Shown piece by piece: positions 1 through 10,342 of a DNA stretch of 64,000 bases. Within the stretch, counting starts at the first letter, position 1, and each line of letters starts with the position of its first letter. The notes beneath the pieces were generated by a model. It saw only the letters and a program-made list of their open reading frames with translations. It was not told where the DNA came from and did not search any database. Position numbers and translations under genes: made by a program. The DNA comes from Xiphydria camelus. Its lineage: Eukaryota; Arthropoda; Insecta; Hymenoptera; Xiphydriidae. Location of the stretch: the NCBI GenBank assembly GCA_963678675.1, contig OY783197.1, positions 9,799,647 to 9,863,646 on the forward strand. Reading direction: 5' to 3'.

Positions 1-107
1 TGCCCGTGGCGGTCCAACCCGTCGGTTTTAACCGCGGATTTCTATTCTACGTTAGTGGACGACGACGGATCGGACCGACGGATCGGACTCTGCGTCTATG
101 GCCAGCT
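1..107. mobile_element. Right end of a PIF/Harbinger copy (copy A), cut by window edge
   Basis: The first 107 bases match the right terminus of the element that ends at 9538: the same GC-rich unit, the repeated GGATCGGACCGAC motif and the same last bases CTATGGCCAGCT. Only the tail of the element is in the window. It is followed by ATT and then directly by the left end of a second copy, so two copies sit head to tail with a single 3-bp spacer. Confidence 0.7.
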
Positions 108-110
108 ATT

Positions 111-345
111 AGCTGCCCATAGACGCAAAGGTTGATCCGACGGTTTGGACCGGCGCGGTCCAAACCGGCAGATCTACCTCTCAGTTAGTGGGCGTTTGCC
201 ACGCGCCGGATCGAACTGTCGGTCCAATCTGTCGGTCCAGACCGACGGGAAAAACTGCCGCCGTCCACTAACGTGCGGTCCGCGTAAGGACGTTCATCTA
301 TCTAGTCATAACCAAAAGTTTAGTCGTTTGTTTTATACTCTTTCC
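111..345. repeat. Left terminal/subterminal repeats of Harbinger copy B
   Basis: The stretch is GC-rich and holds repeated CGGTCCAANC / CGGTCCGATC-type motifs that mirror those at 9241-9538. The phrase GTCCACTAACGTGCGG corresponds to the inverted CGTTAGTGGACGACG at the right end. Such arrays are probable transposase or partner-protein binding sites (inference). Confidence 0.55.
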
Positions 346-607
346 CTATAGCGCGCCCCTCTTCATACTTTACAATCTCTTAACATAGACTGTACATATT
401 AACAACTAGGGTGGTAGCCTGCGTCCTATATACACTCATACTAGTGCACGTTGAATGAAGCGAAGATCGCTGCTCTCCTTTCCATAGAACGATGCGTTAA
501 AAATACTGTCAAGTTAAGTACTTTGAATTACAATTACGCAAAAACGGTATGGCTGGGTATCCCTATCTTGTGATATGTCATTCCTAACATCATCATACAT
601 CATAATT

Positions 608-762
608 CGCACACCTAGATCAAAACAGTATCAACTCAAAAAAAACGTGTTTTTCAGAAAAAGTAAACCCCTTATCACATATCGACACGAGAATCAGTTT
701 TTTGCTATTTCTGAAAAATAAGTTTTTTTTTGAGTTGGTACTGTTTTGATCTAGGTGTGCGA
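608..762. mobile_element. Hairpin MITE
   Basis: An inverted repeat of about 45 bases per arm runs from CGCACACCTAGATCAAAAC to the mirrored end with GTTTTGATCTAGGTGTGCG, around a loop of about 60 bases. It is noncoding and lies inside the Harbinger element. I could not settle a target duplication. Confidence 0.6.
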
Positions 763-1890
763 TATATTAGTTTTTTAGCAAAATATATAGACAATTTCTG
801 CTGCTATAAATGAAAGCGGCTCTCTAGCTTATATTTTGCCTATACCTTGCATGTTAAAACTCCCAACTTTGAAAGTGAATATCTCCACTTTGGTATGGGC
901 ACGGTTCTAATAATTTGATGAATGTATAGATAGAACTATTAATAACATATGGTCCAAATTTCAAGCAAATGTATAGATAATTGATTAGCCGATGAACCTC
1001 CTTAAGGAGAGACATAAGCTTTCTCAAAGGCTATATGGTGGGGGTAAACATCAAAAGAGCCGCCATTAGATTGCATCTTCAAAAGAAAAAATTAGTTAAA
1101 TTAAAACCTTCCATACTAAAATTATGCTACACTATTGAATTTCTTTAAGACCTTTTTAAAATATATAGCTAGTCTTATAAAAATGAATTTCATGAATATT
1201 TTTAGATAATTATTTAATGAAACTAATATTAACTTACGAGGTAGACTTGGCAATAGCGCCTTTTCATTTGAGGAATTGGTATTATTTTCGTCGATAAAAT
1301 CGCACAGATATCGACAGAACATCCGCATGTTGGTACGCTTGGGTTATGTTAATGAGGTTATGACACGCGACGCGTTGTATGTATATAATTGTTGTGTCAT
1401 GAGTGTTGTGAATTTTCAATCAAGACGTATTTTCATATTGGTAATTTAAACATTTTTTTTATTAAATAAATGAAAATTGTATGAACTAGATACTTTTGAA
1501 AAATATTTTGCTAAAAATTGTAATTAACCGCTTCAACCTCAGACGCATGCACAGTAGTCTTGCACGCGGCGTGCCAAGTCTCACCACCATTTCTCATAAC
1601 CTTCAGGAAATTCAAATTTTTTCACTGCATTTATTGAAATTACTCACGATTGGTGCGGTCAAGGTATCTTAAATTTCACAAGTAAATCCTGTACAATCAA
1701 AAATAACGACAGTCTTACTTATGTTTATATTGTGAATTAACAAAATTGGATTTCTTTAACGACGTCCCATTTGACTCTGTGAAAATCGACTTTTTTCATT
1801 TACGAATAAAAAAAATGAGACGGTAAAAACGATTAATACTTTGGGGATTTGATTAGAACTATCTATAGAATGTAATCTTCAAAAATTCAT
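763..1890. other. AT-rich interval, no gene seen
   Basis: Low-GC sequence inside the Harbinger element upstream of the MADF gene. Reading frames are short and show no recognisable domain. I see no clear repeat structure here. Confidence 0.5.
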
Positions 1891-1944
1891 AAAGTTCTTG
1901 TATATTGTTAAAATTTTTGGTAGGCAGCTTATGTCTCTCTTTTA

Positions 1945-2215
1945 TATCATCCTATTCAAGCGAGAGCGACAGGCGCCGGGTTCCTCGAGTCGTAAGCGAA
2001 GAGCCAGCCCCTCGACCGCGTGCTCAAATTTCGGGAGCCTCGCGGGAGGGCTCGGAAATCCTCTGCCTTTCTATTCGCTCTCCTCTGACAAAGTGCAGAC
2101 CCGCAATAAATTCAACTATTTTGCGGTGCACATGCACTTGTTCGGGGACGGCACCAGTCGGTCGACGCCGAATCTGCGTACTCTCCCGGCGCCTCATGTT
2201 TCAGCTCGGTGGTTT
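1945..2215. repeat. GC-rich dispersed repeat (family shared with 22261-22495, opposite strand)
   Basis: This GC-rich island in AT-rich DNA matches, in reverse complement, a segment near 22261-22495. Shared blocks include GGGAGCCTCGCGGGAGG, a phrase on the 'TTTGTCCGAGGAGAG' theme, and GTACTCTCCCGGCGCC. A shorter relative lies near 10055-10110. The 22-kb copy has a TATA-like string TATATAAAAGG next to the block, so it may derive from a promoter or from an LTR. I see no coding content. Confidence 0.5.
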
Positions 2216-2524
2216 TGAAGAATTTCCTTATCCCTGTACGTAGAAAAAACTTCTCATCTTCGTTTTGTAATTCTTGTAGGTAATAAATTTGTAAAAAGCC
2301 CTTCCTTCTCTCTTTTTAAAATCCAATTTCTCACACACATACTTCGTTTCTTTTTAGTTCGTTTCTCTGCACTTTTCTTCTTAATTAAAATTATAATAAT
2401 GGCAGCTGCCGCGATTTTAGTTCGCCGGGACATTTCGCAAAGGTTCCACTGTACTTACATCCACGCGTTCCCAGTATACACAGCTAATAGAGAAGTCTAG
2501 GAGAGATTAGTCTCAAGCAGCTCT

Positions 2525-2800
2525 AGGTCGCACCATTAGCGAAAGCGCTATTTATGCCCTTCGTTCACCGGAACGACGCGATTGCGAGATACGATATTTA
2601 AAAATATCATTTTTTAATCGCCAGTTAGTCGCCATCGTATCGCTGACATGTATTACATTATATTCTCGTGCACTGACGCGACAACGCCGCAACAAATGAG
2701 CGACTGTCGTACGATACTTATATCGTCTGGCGTTTGCGGCGTTCTCAGTGTCTTAGCGATTAGCGTCGTAGATGTTTCAATTTTTATGTTGGTAACATTT
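2525..2800. repeat. Array of TAGCGA / GTATCGC motifs with a short hairpin
   Basis: A short motif around AGCGAT / ATCGCT recurs in both orientations across some 270 bases. At its centre is an imperfect inverted repeat (CACTGACGCGACAACGCC against GGCGTTCTCAGTG, about 2669-2752). It resembles a small noncoding transposon with subterminal motifs. Confidence 0.4.
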
Positions 2801-3157
2801 ATTTTTTTAAAATGCCCAAAACCGGCGAGCAAGAATTATGTATGAAGCTTGTTGAAGTTGTTGAAAAGTGGGGAAATGCGGAAGCGTATTGGTCGGAATA
2901 TCAGTAGTGGGAGGAATACAGAAACGTTCGCGTACAGTATGTGATGTGTCCGCGGTCCAGGGATGCAGGGCAATTAGGGGATAGGGAGAAAAAAAGGCGG
3001 TACATCGTCTTTGTTAACACCCAAATGGGAGGCTCGACCGGGAAAAAAAAAGTCCGACTTTTCCTGTCTAGATATTTACACCCGACAGTCCTTGTCTGGG
3101 TGCGTGCAGCTACGTTCGGTAAATTTCACATCGCGCGTCGACCAAACCGTTGTGACT

Positions 3158-5807
3158 ATGTCGTCGGACGAGAGTGTCGTTGTTTCCAAAAAATTTCAAA
3201 CGAAGTTTATCGAAATATACCGAGACCATCCGGCTTTATGGAAGATCAGAAGCAAACAGTATACTAACAAGAATTTGAAGAATAAGGGCTACAATGCACT
3301 TGTAGAACACTGTAAGTCAGTGTACCCAGCTGCCGACAAAAATTTTGTCACAAAAAAAATTCAAAATATGAGGGGAGCCTTTCGTAAGGAGATGAGGAAA
3401 ATCGAGGCTTCCCGACGATCAGGCTCAGGCACTGATGACATTTATGAGCCACACCTGTGGTATTTTGACTTGTTGCTCTTCACTAAAGATCAAGAAATTC
3501 CTATTCAAAGCATTGAAACTGAAGATTTCGATGATGGAAGTCAATTTAACGACTCGGCAGAACAGGAGGACTTCGACTCGGAGGCAGAAAATATGAGTGA
3601 AAATTTCGCCGCGAATAATGCAGAGGTACGTAAAACAAAAAATATGTTGGCTTAGTTGGTAATATTTTTTTCTGTTTTTATTCGTCGCTCAGACTTAACA
3701 ATGCGCAGCGAATTGTTGACCATTATCTACAAAATGTCCTAGCAGTTGTCACCTTAGGTCAATTGTTCGATCAGTAGATTAATCATCTTAAGATAACAAT
3801 AAAATCAAAAATTAACTAACCAAAGGATAACTATATAACTATATATATAACTATATAACTGTATAATAGATATCTCTACGTATCTTAATTTTTTTACTAG
3901 CCATAAAATATATTATTGCCTAACGAGTATTTCAGATGATATTCCCTTTTTTCTCAGTTGAGCGAGACAGACAGCACGAGCGGTTCCCAAGAAACAGATG
4001 ATTTACCAACAAATAGTTCACAGGTGGGTTAAAGAAAACTGATTTTAAATTTTATTTTAATTATTATTTCAATCTTGTACTTAAACTATATCACAAGGTT
4101 GAAAATACCAAATTACACTAAACTTTACGTACTAAGGTCCAACAGTTTCTTGCCCGAGTATATTAGAACAAGTAGTGACCCGTCTCATTACGTCATCACT
4201 ATACTCTGTGCCTGATTGTAATATAAGTAAAATTTGGCCGCCTCATAGTGAATGGAAATGCAAATGAATTCCCTCAATTTGTTGTATACAATTATCGAAA
4301 AATATTTTGTCTGAAGGAGGTTCTCCCCGTTAAGCATTTTAGCTCAACTACTACTGACTCTGAGGCGGCCAAATTCTACCTACATTACAGTCAGGCGCAG
4401 AGTATAGCGATGACGTAATGAGACGGGTCACTACTTGTTCTAATAAACTCGGGCCGGAAACTTTTGGACCTTACTACGTATTTATTCTTTTAACGCAAAT
4501 TTAAGCTTTGCCAGCTTGTAGCATTTCATCTTGCCACTCCACTCTTCCCCTAACGCCATTAAAGTACTGACAATATTGTAGTCTGTTTGTTTTTGCTGAT
4601 AATGATGAGTTTCTCTTTTTTCTTTGCAAACCGATAAGCTCAGTTCCTTCCTGACGCCAGTCTCCTTTCTCCATAGCATGGGTTTTAGAATTTTCGTAAT
4701 CAAAGGTACTTCTTGTCACATATTTTGTACTGTTTGTTCGTAAAAAATTGTGTAAAACACAGGCTGCCAGAACAATCACATTTATTTTTTCGGGGCCCAT
4801 AGCCAACGCCGTATGAAACATTCTAAAACGCGCTGCCAATACTCCAAAAGCATTTTCGACAACGTTTCTAGCCCGAGACAATCTGTAGTTGTAGATTCTT
4901 TGATGATAATCTAAGCCTTTTTCAGGGTATGGTGTTAATATATGTTCATGTAGTCCAAATGCTGCATCACCAACCAAAACAAAGTTTAAATTTTCTATAG
5001 TTTCTAAAGTGTGAGGCAAATTCAGTTTATCTTTAACTAATTTCTCATAAAACGAAGTCCATTCGATCACGCCAGCATCAGACATTCTTCCTTGTTTCCC
5101 CACATCGACGTACATGAACTCATAATTGCTATTTACTAATGCCATTAAAACCACGCTGTAGAATTTTTTGTAATTATAATACAGAGCGCCTGACTGAGGC
5201 GGTGGTACTATTCGGATGTGCTTGCCATCTAGAGCACCCCCGCAGTTTATAAATTGCCAACGATCTTGAAACTGTGATGCTACCTCGGCCCATTCTTCTT
5301 TCGATTGAGGAAGCTGAAAAGATAAATGAAGTATAACTAATGTATCCTTTTGTATTTTTTCAGGCGGTTTTCAAAGCACCATCGAAAAAAATTAAACTGC
5401 GCACTACGAGCGATGAAAATCGGAAGAGGAAAATTGGATTTCAGCAACAACAACGAGAATTTATGAAAACGTGCACAGACGTTTTACAAGAAAAAGAAGC
5501 AGCAATTGATGAATATCGCGCTGTGGGAATTAATGTTGCGTCAAAGCTGCAAAAAATGGACCCTACGCAGCAGGTATTGGCAGAGGCACTCATCAACAAA
5601 GTTTTAACAAAAGGCATTTTTAAAGAATTGACAAGGACAACAGACATTTCAGACGGCTACGTTATGACCTCGGCTAGGACAAATTCGTACTTATATGACC
5701 ACTCGTCGAGTTCGTCTACTTTTACCCCTCCTCCACTGACTCCTCTAGAATCAGCTGGAGCGCAGTATTATGCAAACGAAGGGCAAACCGTGCTACAGAA
5801 TCTTTGA
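3158..5807 (+). CDS. MADF-domain Harbinger accessory protein, three exons, 325 aa
   Basis: Exons are 3158-3625, 3958-4023 and 5364-5807, all joined in phase 0 with GTACGT and GTGGGT donors and pyrimidine-rich CAG acceptors. The start chosen, ATG at 3158 giving MSSDESVVV, begins just before the MADF domain. An upstream in-frame ATG at 3011 would only add a low-complexity leader. Residues about 15-110 form a MADF (SANT/Myb-like) domain: FIEIYRDHPALW at its start, the central KGYNALVEHC helix, and the closing LWYFDLLLF. An acidic serine-rich linker follows (DFDSEAENMSENF), and exon 3 is a basic then Q/E-rich tail that may hold a BESS-like dimerisation segment. In Harbinger elements this protein binds subterminal DNA and brings the transposase into the nucleus (family knowledge). 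The gene faces the transposase gene and is interlocked with it. No stop or frameshift is seen in the joined reading. Confidence 0.85.
4134..4472. mobile_element. 339-bp MITE with ACT target duplication in the MADF gene's second intron
   Basis: The ends are AAGGTCCAACAGTTTC and, inverted, AAGGTCCAAAAGTTTC. Arms of more than 100 bases are near-mirror images (GACCCGTCTCATTACGTCATC in both). ACT flanks both sides (4131-4133 and 4473-4475). It lies in the intron between MADF exons 2 and 3, beyond the 3' end of the transposase. Confidence 0.8.
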
Positions 5808-7213
5808 AGAGTGTCCTACTTAGGGCCATCGCACACAAAATTCCGTAAGGCCGTAAGGCGTAAGCGTCAGCGAATAGACCAATCAGGATCAAGTATTCCG
5901 TTGTGGTGGGGTTACGGACAACGGAATACTTGGTCCTGATTGGTCTATTCGCAAACGCTTACGCCTTACAGCCTTACGGAATTTTGTGGGTGATGGCCCT
6001 TACTTACGTTAAGTTCTACGTTAAGTATAGAATTAGAAAATCCTTAGTCGCTATTATCCATTAATGTGTTAACTATTTAATCGTAAGTAGGGTCAATTGG
6101 GGTAAATATTAACTAGGGTAATTGTAAGCGCACCTATAATATATTTGTGTACAATGTTATTACTTACCTAGGTATTAGAATAAAGCTTCTTTATTAGTGT
6201 AGTTCTAAAAAATATTGTTAGTTTTAGTTATAATAAACAGAATTATTGAAAAATATATATTTCCTTGTACATTACAAACAACACCTTCAACACGTACGGT
6301 ATATGTAAACACGACTTATATATCAAACAAAATCTTGCTAAACAGTGACTATTATAATATGTTGATTTACATTTGCCCCAGAAATTTTACTGATGCAGCC
6401 AATAATTCAACAGAAGTATATTTACATTTCCCCCCCTAAAGAATAGGGGTAAACATTAACGGGCAACCATGTCGAATATACTTTTTTTTGCCTTACATTA
6501 TCTTTGAATTACATAAAACCACCAGTAATTATTAAAGAAGATACTATAACCTATATGACTACTAATTTACATATATAAAATATTGCGCGGAAGTCAACAA
6601 AAATCTTTAAGCAATTGAAAACTTTAAATAACGTCCACAATTACCCAATTAACCCTACACAGGGTGGCGCAGATAAAAGTTATCGCCGGTTTCTGGAAAA
6701 TTATGGATTACTACGGAGGTTGGTAACTTTTATCTGCGCCACCCTACTCAGAGAATAAATATATTTTCTTACCTTCATATAGTCTTCTTTTAATGCGTTA
6801 AAAATAACGACACATGTTTCTGGAATTATATATCCCAGTGACTGTGCAGATATTCCCACAGAATATTTTAAATCCTCATATGACCGTCCTGTAGCCAGAA
6901 AACGGAGAGTAGCCGCTAAGCGTTCCTCTGCAGTTATTGCTTCTCTCATTACAGTATTTCGTTTTGTAAGAGCCTCTCTTACTAAACTTAATAATAGGTC
7001 GTATGTCTGTACATCCATCCTCAAGTAGTTCTTAAAGTCGTCAGGGTCATTTTCCCTCAGCTCTTTTAATAATGGCATATGACTAAATAGTTCTTTCTTC
7101 AGTAAATAACTTTTAACCCATTTAAAGCGCCGTTTTCTTACACCAGTATTTCCCATCATCTGCATATAAATCATTGCACACACGAGAGCCTGCTTTTTTC
7201 TATGGCTGAACAT
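4501..7213 (-). CDS. PIF/Harbinger transposase (DDE_Tnp_4 family), two exons, 417 aa, apparently intact
   Basis: Exon 1 is 7213-6773 and exon 2 is 5313-4501 on the minus strand. They join in phase 0 across a 1.46-kb intron (donor GTAAGA, acceptor TTTTCAG), reading DYMK then LPQSKEEWAEV, exactly as in the family. Residues 1-140 form the N-terminal helical DNA-binding region, with the conserved RLAATLRFLATG block. The catalytic core follows: ALDGKHI supplies D176, YVDVGKQGRMSD is the conserved strand, VLVGDAAF supplies D263, and RNVVENAFGVL supplies E300. The family's usual length is 350-450 aa. The enzyme would cut and paste the surrounding element with the MADF partner. All three acidic residues and both splice sites are present and I see no stop, so recent activity is possible. 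The start at 7213 (MFSHRKKQALV) is the first ATG in frame. Confidence 0.9.
5823..5999. mobile_element. 177-bp Harbinger-type MITE, TTA duplication
   Basis: It begins GGGCCATCGCACACAAAA and ends with the mirror TTTTGTGGGTGATGGCCC. TTA flanks both sides (5820-5822 and 6000-6002), the classic Harbinger target. The element is almost a perfect palindrome. It sits in the transposase intron just after the MADF stop codon. Confidence 0.88.
6003..6660. other. AT-rich intron sequence, nothing recognised
   Basis: This is the rest of the transposase intron. It has short open frames only and no repeat structure that I can support. Confidence 0.5.
6661..6745. mobile_element. 85-bp hairpin element next to the transposase exon
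   Basis: Arms of about 23 bases (AGGGTGGCGCAGATAAAAG and its mirror) enclose a loop of under 40 bases. It lies 27 bases from the transposase 5' splice site. The target duplication is unclear. Confidence 0.6.
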
Positions 7214-7496
7214 TTTTATGGAACTTTACTGCACAAAACTTTCATCAAGTCGACATTTTAGATCCGTGGGTCACTGCAGTTTTGCGGATACTAACACGCG
7301 GTATTGATTTGTTGATGTTGGTTTTTATGGGATATGGAATTTAATATTTTTGTTCACAACTCTACTCAGCTGCACTGCTAGACAGGCAAACTGAGACTGA
7401 CAAAGAAAACTTCTTGATCCCTTCGGTTCCTTCCCGAGGGTTGCATACGTCATTTGTATATATTTCAAGTAAGATAGAGAGCTGCGTGGGTTCTTA

Positions 7497-8112
7497 AGGT
7501 CCAGATACACATGCTAGTTTCGAGCACGCAAGCATACTTTTTTCCAGGAAGTGCTCCTAGAAGCATGTGTATCCAAGTCTTGCTCGTTTCGAGCATGCTT
7601 AAAATAAGCATGCTCACAAATCGACCGACGGTTGATTTTCGAGCATGCTTCCTGAGGCGGGGGTGAAAAGGGGAACGCTTATGAGCAAGTGTAGACGGTG
7701 TTTGCTAATAACCGACCCATACTGTTTTTTTTCTTAAAAGTATATTATTTTAAGAGTGAAACGCAGGAAGTTCTTTACTCCATCTCAAAAATTGAAACTG
7801 ATGAATATTCCTATTCCTCCTTTTTTTTTCTCTTTCAATAGAAGATTTCGTATGCATTGAATTGCAAGTAATACAATTATTTTTTTCACTTCTGTGCGGA
7901 TAGCCACTTGGTGTTCCATCTTTTCCACTGCACTGGCAGACAGCCTGTTAGGAACTAGCATGTGTATCCGAGTGCTTGCTTTAAGCATGCTTATTTAAAA
8001 GCATGCTTAAAAGTAGCATGCTCATATCGAGCAAGTGTAGCCGTTAAAAGAGCATGCTTTTTTTAAGCATGCTCATAAGCATGCTTTTTTACTAGCATGT
8101 GTATCTGGACCT
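7497..8112. mobile_element. 616-bp Harbinger-type MITE packed with AAGCATGCTT palindromes
   Basis: The ends are AGGTCCAGATACACATGC and its inverted copy. TTA flanks both sides (7494-7496 and 8113-8115). Inside, the palindrome AGCATGCT occurs about ten times in whole or part, clustered near both ends, for example near 7600-7660 and 7985-8100. There is no coding capacity. It inserted into the region upstream of the transposase gene. Confidence 0.85.
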
Positions 8113-8429
8113 TTAGGGAGAGATAAACATATACATCTCTATCTCACCCTCTAAACTTATGATCACTGCTATAGAGTCTTTGTCTCATTAAAAATAGTTA
8201 AAATTGAAATTTGTCTGACAATAATTGATTGACAAAAATCAATTTTTTGTCACCTCTTATTTAAATTCATTTATTACGTGGAAAATGTTGGTTTCAAGTA
8301 TTTTTCCACATTTGGCCCTAGTCTGGATGTTTGGTTTGCGGAGGGGTGGGTCAAATTACATTCTCTGTTTCCTAACATTTGCATGTACACATCAGTTTCC
8401 GCAAGTTGCATGAACGTGAAAACGGACCT

Positions 8430-8516
8430 TTAGCGACTCGGTGAAACAGGACGATTTGAATTCGGACGCAGAAAACTTTCGTCAAGTCGAAATTCCACAG
8501 ATACGGTTGGACTAAT
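8430..8516 (+). pseudogene. Fragment of a Harbinger-associated reading frame (acidic tail)
   Basis: The frame reads DSVKQDDLNSDAENFRQVE then continues to a stop. The same sequence recurs at about 9125-9240 (ESSEQDDLDWHAG…NFRQV), and a decayed version lies near 7225-7300. It also echoes the acidic linker of the MADF protein (SAEQEDFDSEAENMSENF). I read it as leftover duplicated pieces of that gene or its 5' region. The function is unknown. Confidence 0.4.
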
Positions 8517-8520
8517 AATG

Positions 8521-9028
8521 CAGTCACACAAAAAAAAAAGTGGGGTATACATTTGATACGATATACGTTATGCGTAGTAATTTTGCCTCCTGATCATGAA
8601 TCCGGTGTCAAAATTTGGCCATCACGTCACATGTTTTTTTAATCTCAAAAAAACCATCAAGACCACTTAAACCAAATTCGGTATAGGGGGTTTTTTGGGT
8701 CGCTGATCACGAATCTGAAGTCGGATAAAAAAAATTCAAGATGGCGGATCCAATATGGTGGACGAGATTTTTGAAAATTTTGAATTTTTGTAAATATAAC
8801 TTCATATTCTCGTTATCAGCGACCCAAAAAAAAACCCTATACTGAATTTGGTTTAAGTACATTAACTTTTTGAAAATCATGATCTCTAGCTGTTTTTTTT
8901 GGAGATTGAAAAAAATGTGACGTGATGGCCAAATTTTGACACCGGATTCGTGATCAGGAGGCAAAATTACTACGGATAACATATATCGCATCAAATGTAT
9001 ACCTCACTTCTTTTTTTTTGTGTGACTG
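8521..9028. mobile_element. 508-bp fold-back element with arms of about 200 bp
   Basis: It starts CAGTCACACAAAAAAAAA and ends TTTTTTTTTGTGTGACTG. The two arms mirror each other over about 200 bases (shared phrases TTTGGCCATCACGTCAC and GATCANGAATCCGGTGTCA). Part of the arm is the GGGTCGCTGATCACGAATCTG / AAGATGGCGGATCC type of repeat that is very common in insects and also occurs near 31460-31700. Confidence 0.75.
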
Positions 9029-9240
9029 TAATTACCGTTACAGTCTAGGGTGACGTTAGGTATTTCCCGAGTCCCGCAATACCTATATTTCGGCTCCTTT
9101 AAAGGTCAAAATTTATGGTCATGGACGAGTCATCGGAACAGGACGATTTGGACTGGCACGCGGGAAAAAACTTTCGTCAAGTCGGAAGTCCACGGATACG
9201 GTTCGATCCGCGGATCGATCTGCAGTTTTGCGCCCACTAA

Positions 9241-9538
9241 CACGCGGTTTTGCCCGTGGCGGTCCAACCCGTCAGTTTTAACCGCGGATCTCTATTCTGC
9301 GTTAGTGGACGACGACGGATCGGACCGACGGATCGGACCGGCAGGTCGGACCGACAGATCGAACCCTGGCCAGCTTAACACGCTTAATACGTTGCCCGTG
9401 GCGGTCCAACCCGTCGGTTTTAACCGCGGATTTCTATTCTACGTTAGTGGACGACGACGGATCGGACCGACAGATCGGACCGACGGATCGGACCGACGGA
9501 TCGGACCGACGGATCGGACTCTGCGTCTATGGCCAGCT
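9241..9538. repeat. Right subterminal repeats of Harbinger copy B, duplicated in tandem
   Basis: A unit of about 140 bases starting TGCCCGTGGCGGTCCAACC appears twice (from about 9253 and 9394). Each copy ends in runs of GGATCGGACCGACGGATC. The second copy ends at the terminus. Bases 1-107 are a third copy, belonging to the neighbouring element. Confidence 0.65.
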
Positions 9539-9541
9539 ATT

Positions 9542-9912
9542 CGAATTATTACACGTGGTCTTAGCTTTCTAAATAAATGTTTTTCGAATTAAAATATACT
9601 TTTATTAAAAAGGTTATTATTAATACTACCGAGTATGAAAAATCATTAATTATTGGATTGTAATACTTTATTATAAAAAACGAAGATTACGTAGGTACAA
9701 TAACGCGGGAGATTTCCTTCATCGGAAAAGTCGTGGGTCATACAAAAATACATTTATATTTATGCTCGTTGAATAAATAAACAAGTTTTTCAATACAAAC
9801 TTATGCTTCCGCAGTTTTTCTTGATTGAAAATACTTCTTCGGTTAACCGAATTTCAAATATTGTTCGACTCGATCTTTTAACTCGAACCTATTGAAAATC
9901 CTAAAAGCGATG
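9542..9912. other. AT-rich spacer, nothing recognised
   Basis: No gene, repeat or RNA that I can support lies between the Harbinger end and the next MITE. Confidence 0.5.
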
Positions 9913-9915
9913 TAA

Positions 9916-10339
9916 AGCCGGGTTCTTGCTGGTCAATTTCATTGATCAATGTCGTTGAATCTATGCGACTGAACATAGAATTGAAGGCAAAATTCGTTCA
10001 CATCATTCAAGGACATTGAATATTCAGTCTAGAATTCACCGCCTTGCCGTCGCGAGCGGTACCCTCCCGTGAGGCTCCTGAAATTGGAGAACAGGGACGA
10101 GGCGCTGTTGCGCTTGCCGATCAACGCGACTGAACGCTTGTTCTCACGGGCAATCACTGTTCAATGTCATTGAACCAATTTCGTTGATCAACGAAAAGTA
10201 GAAACGTTTTTCACTTTGCTTGAAATGCAATTTCATTGAACAATATCGTTGAACGGATGTGTTCATATTAATCTATTTTCTTTCAATGGTCTAGATTCAA
10301 CGAAATTGATCAATGAAGTTGACTAGTGAGAACCCGGCT
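9916..10339. mobile_element. 424-bp Harbinger-type MITE, TAA duplication
   Basis: The termini are AGCCGGGTTCTTGCTGG and, inverted, AGCCGGGTTCTCACTAG. TAA flanks both sides (9913-9915 and 10340-10342). The inside repeats TTGATCAATG / CATTGAACA motifs in both orientations (CATTGATCAATGTCGTTGA, TTCGTTGATCAACGAAA), a subterminal motif array. It also has a short block (about 10055-10110) related to the GC-rich repeat at 1945. Confidence 0.85.
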
Positions 10340-10342
10340 TAA

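Larger units (their letters stand above)
111..9538. mobile_element. PIF/Harbinger DNA transposon (copy B), nearly complete, with nested insertions
   Basis: The left end begins AGCTGCCCATAGACGCA and the right end, read on the other strand, begins AGCTGGCCATAGACGCA, giving inverted termini of about 20 bases. Further in, both ends carry many copies of a GATCGGACCGAC-like motif in opposite orientation. ATT lies on both sides (108-110 and 9539-9541), a plausible 3-bp target duplication, although Harbinger usually duplicates TTA or TAA. Inside are the two genes typical of the superfamily, a MADF-type protein and a DDE transposase. The length of about 9.4 kb is well above the usual 3-6 kb because of later insertions at 608, 4134, 5823, 6661, 7497 and 8521. 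The gene content is certain; the outer boundaries are my reading of the termini. Confidence 0.65.
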
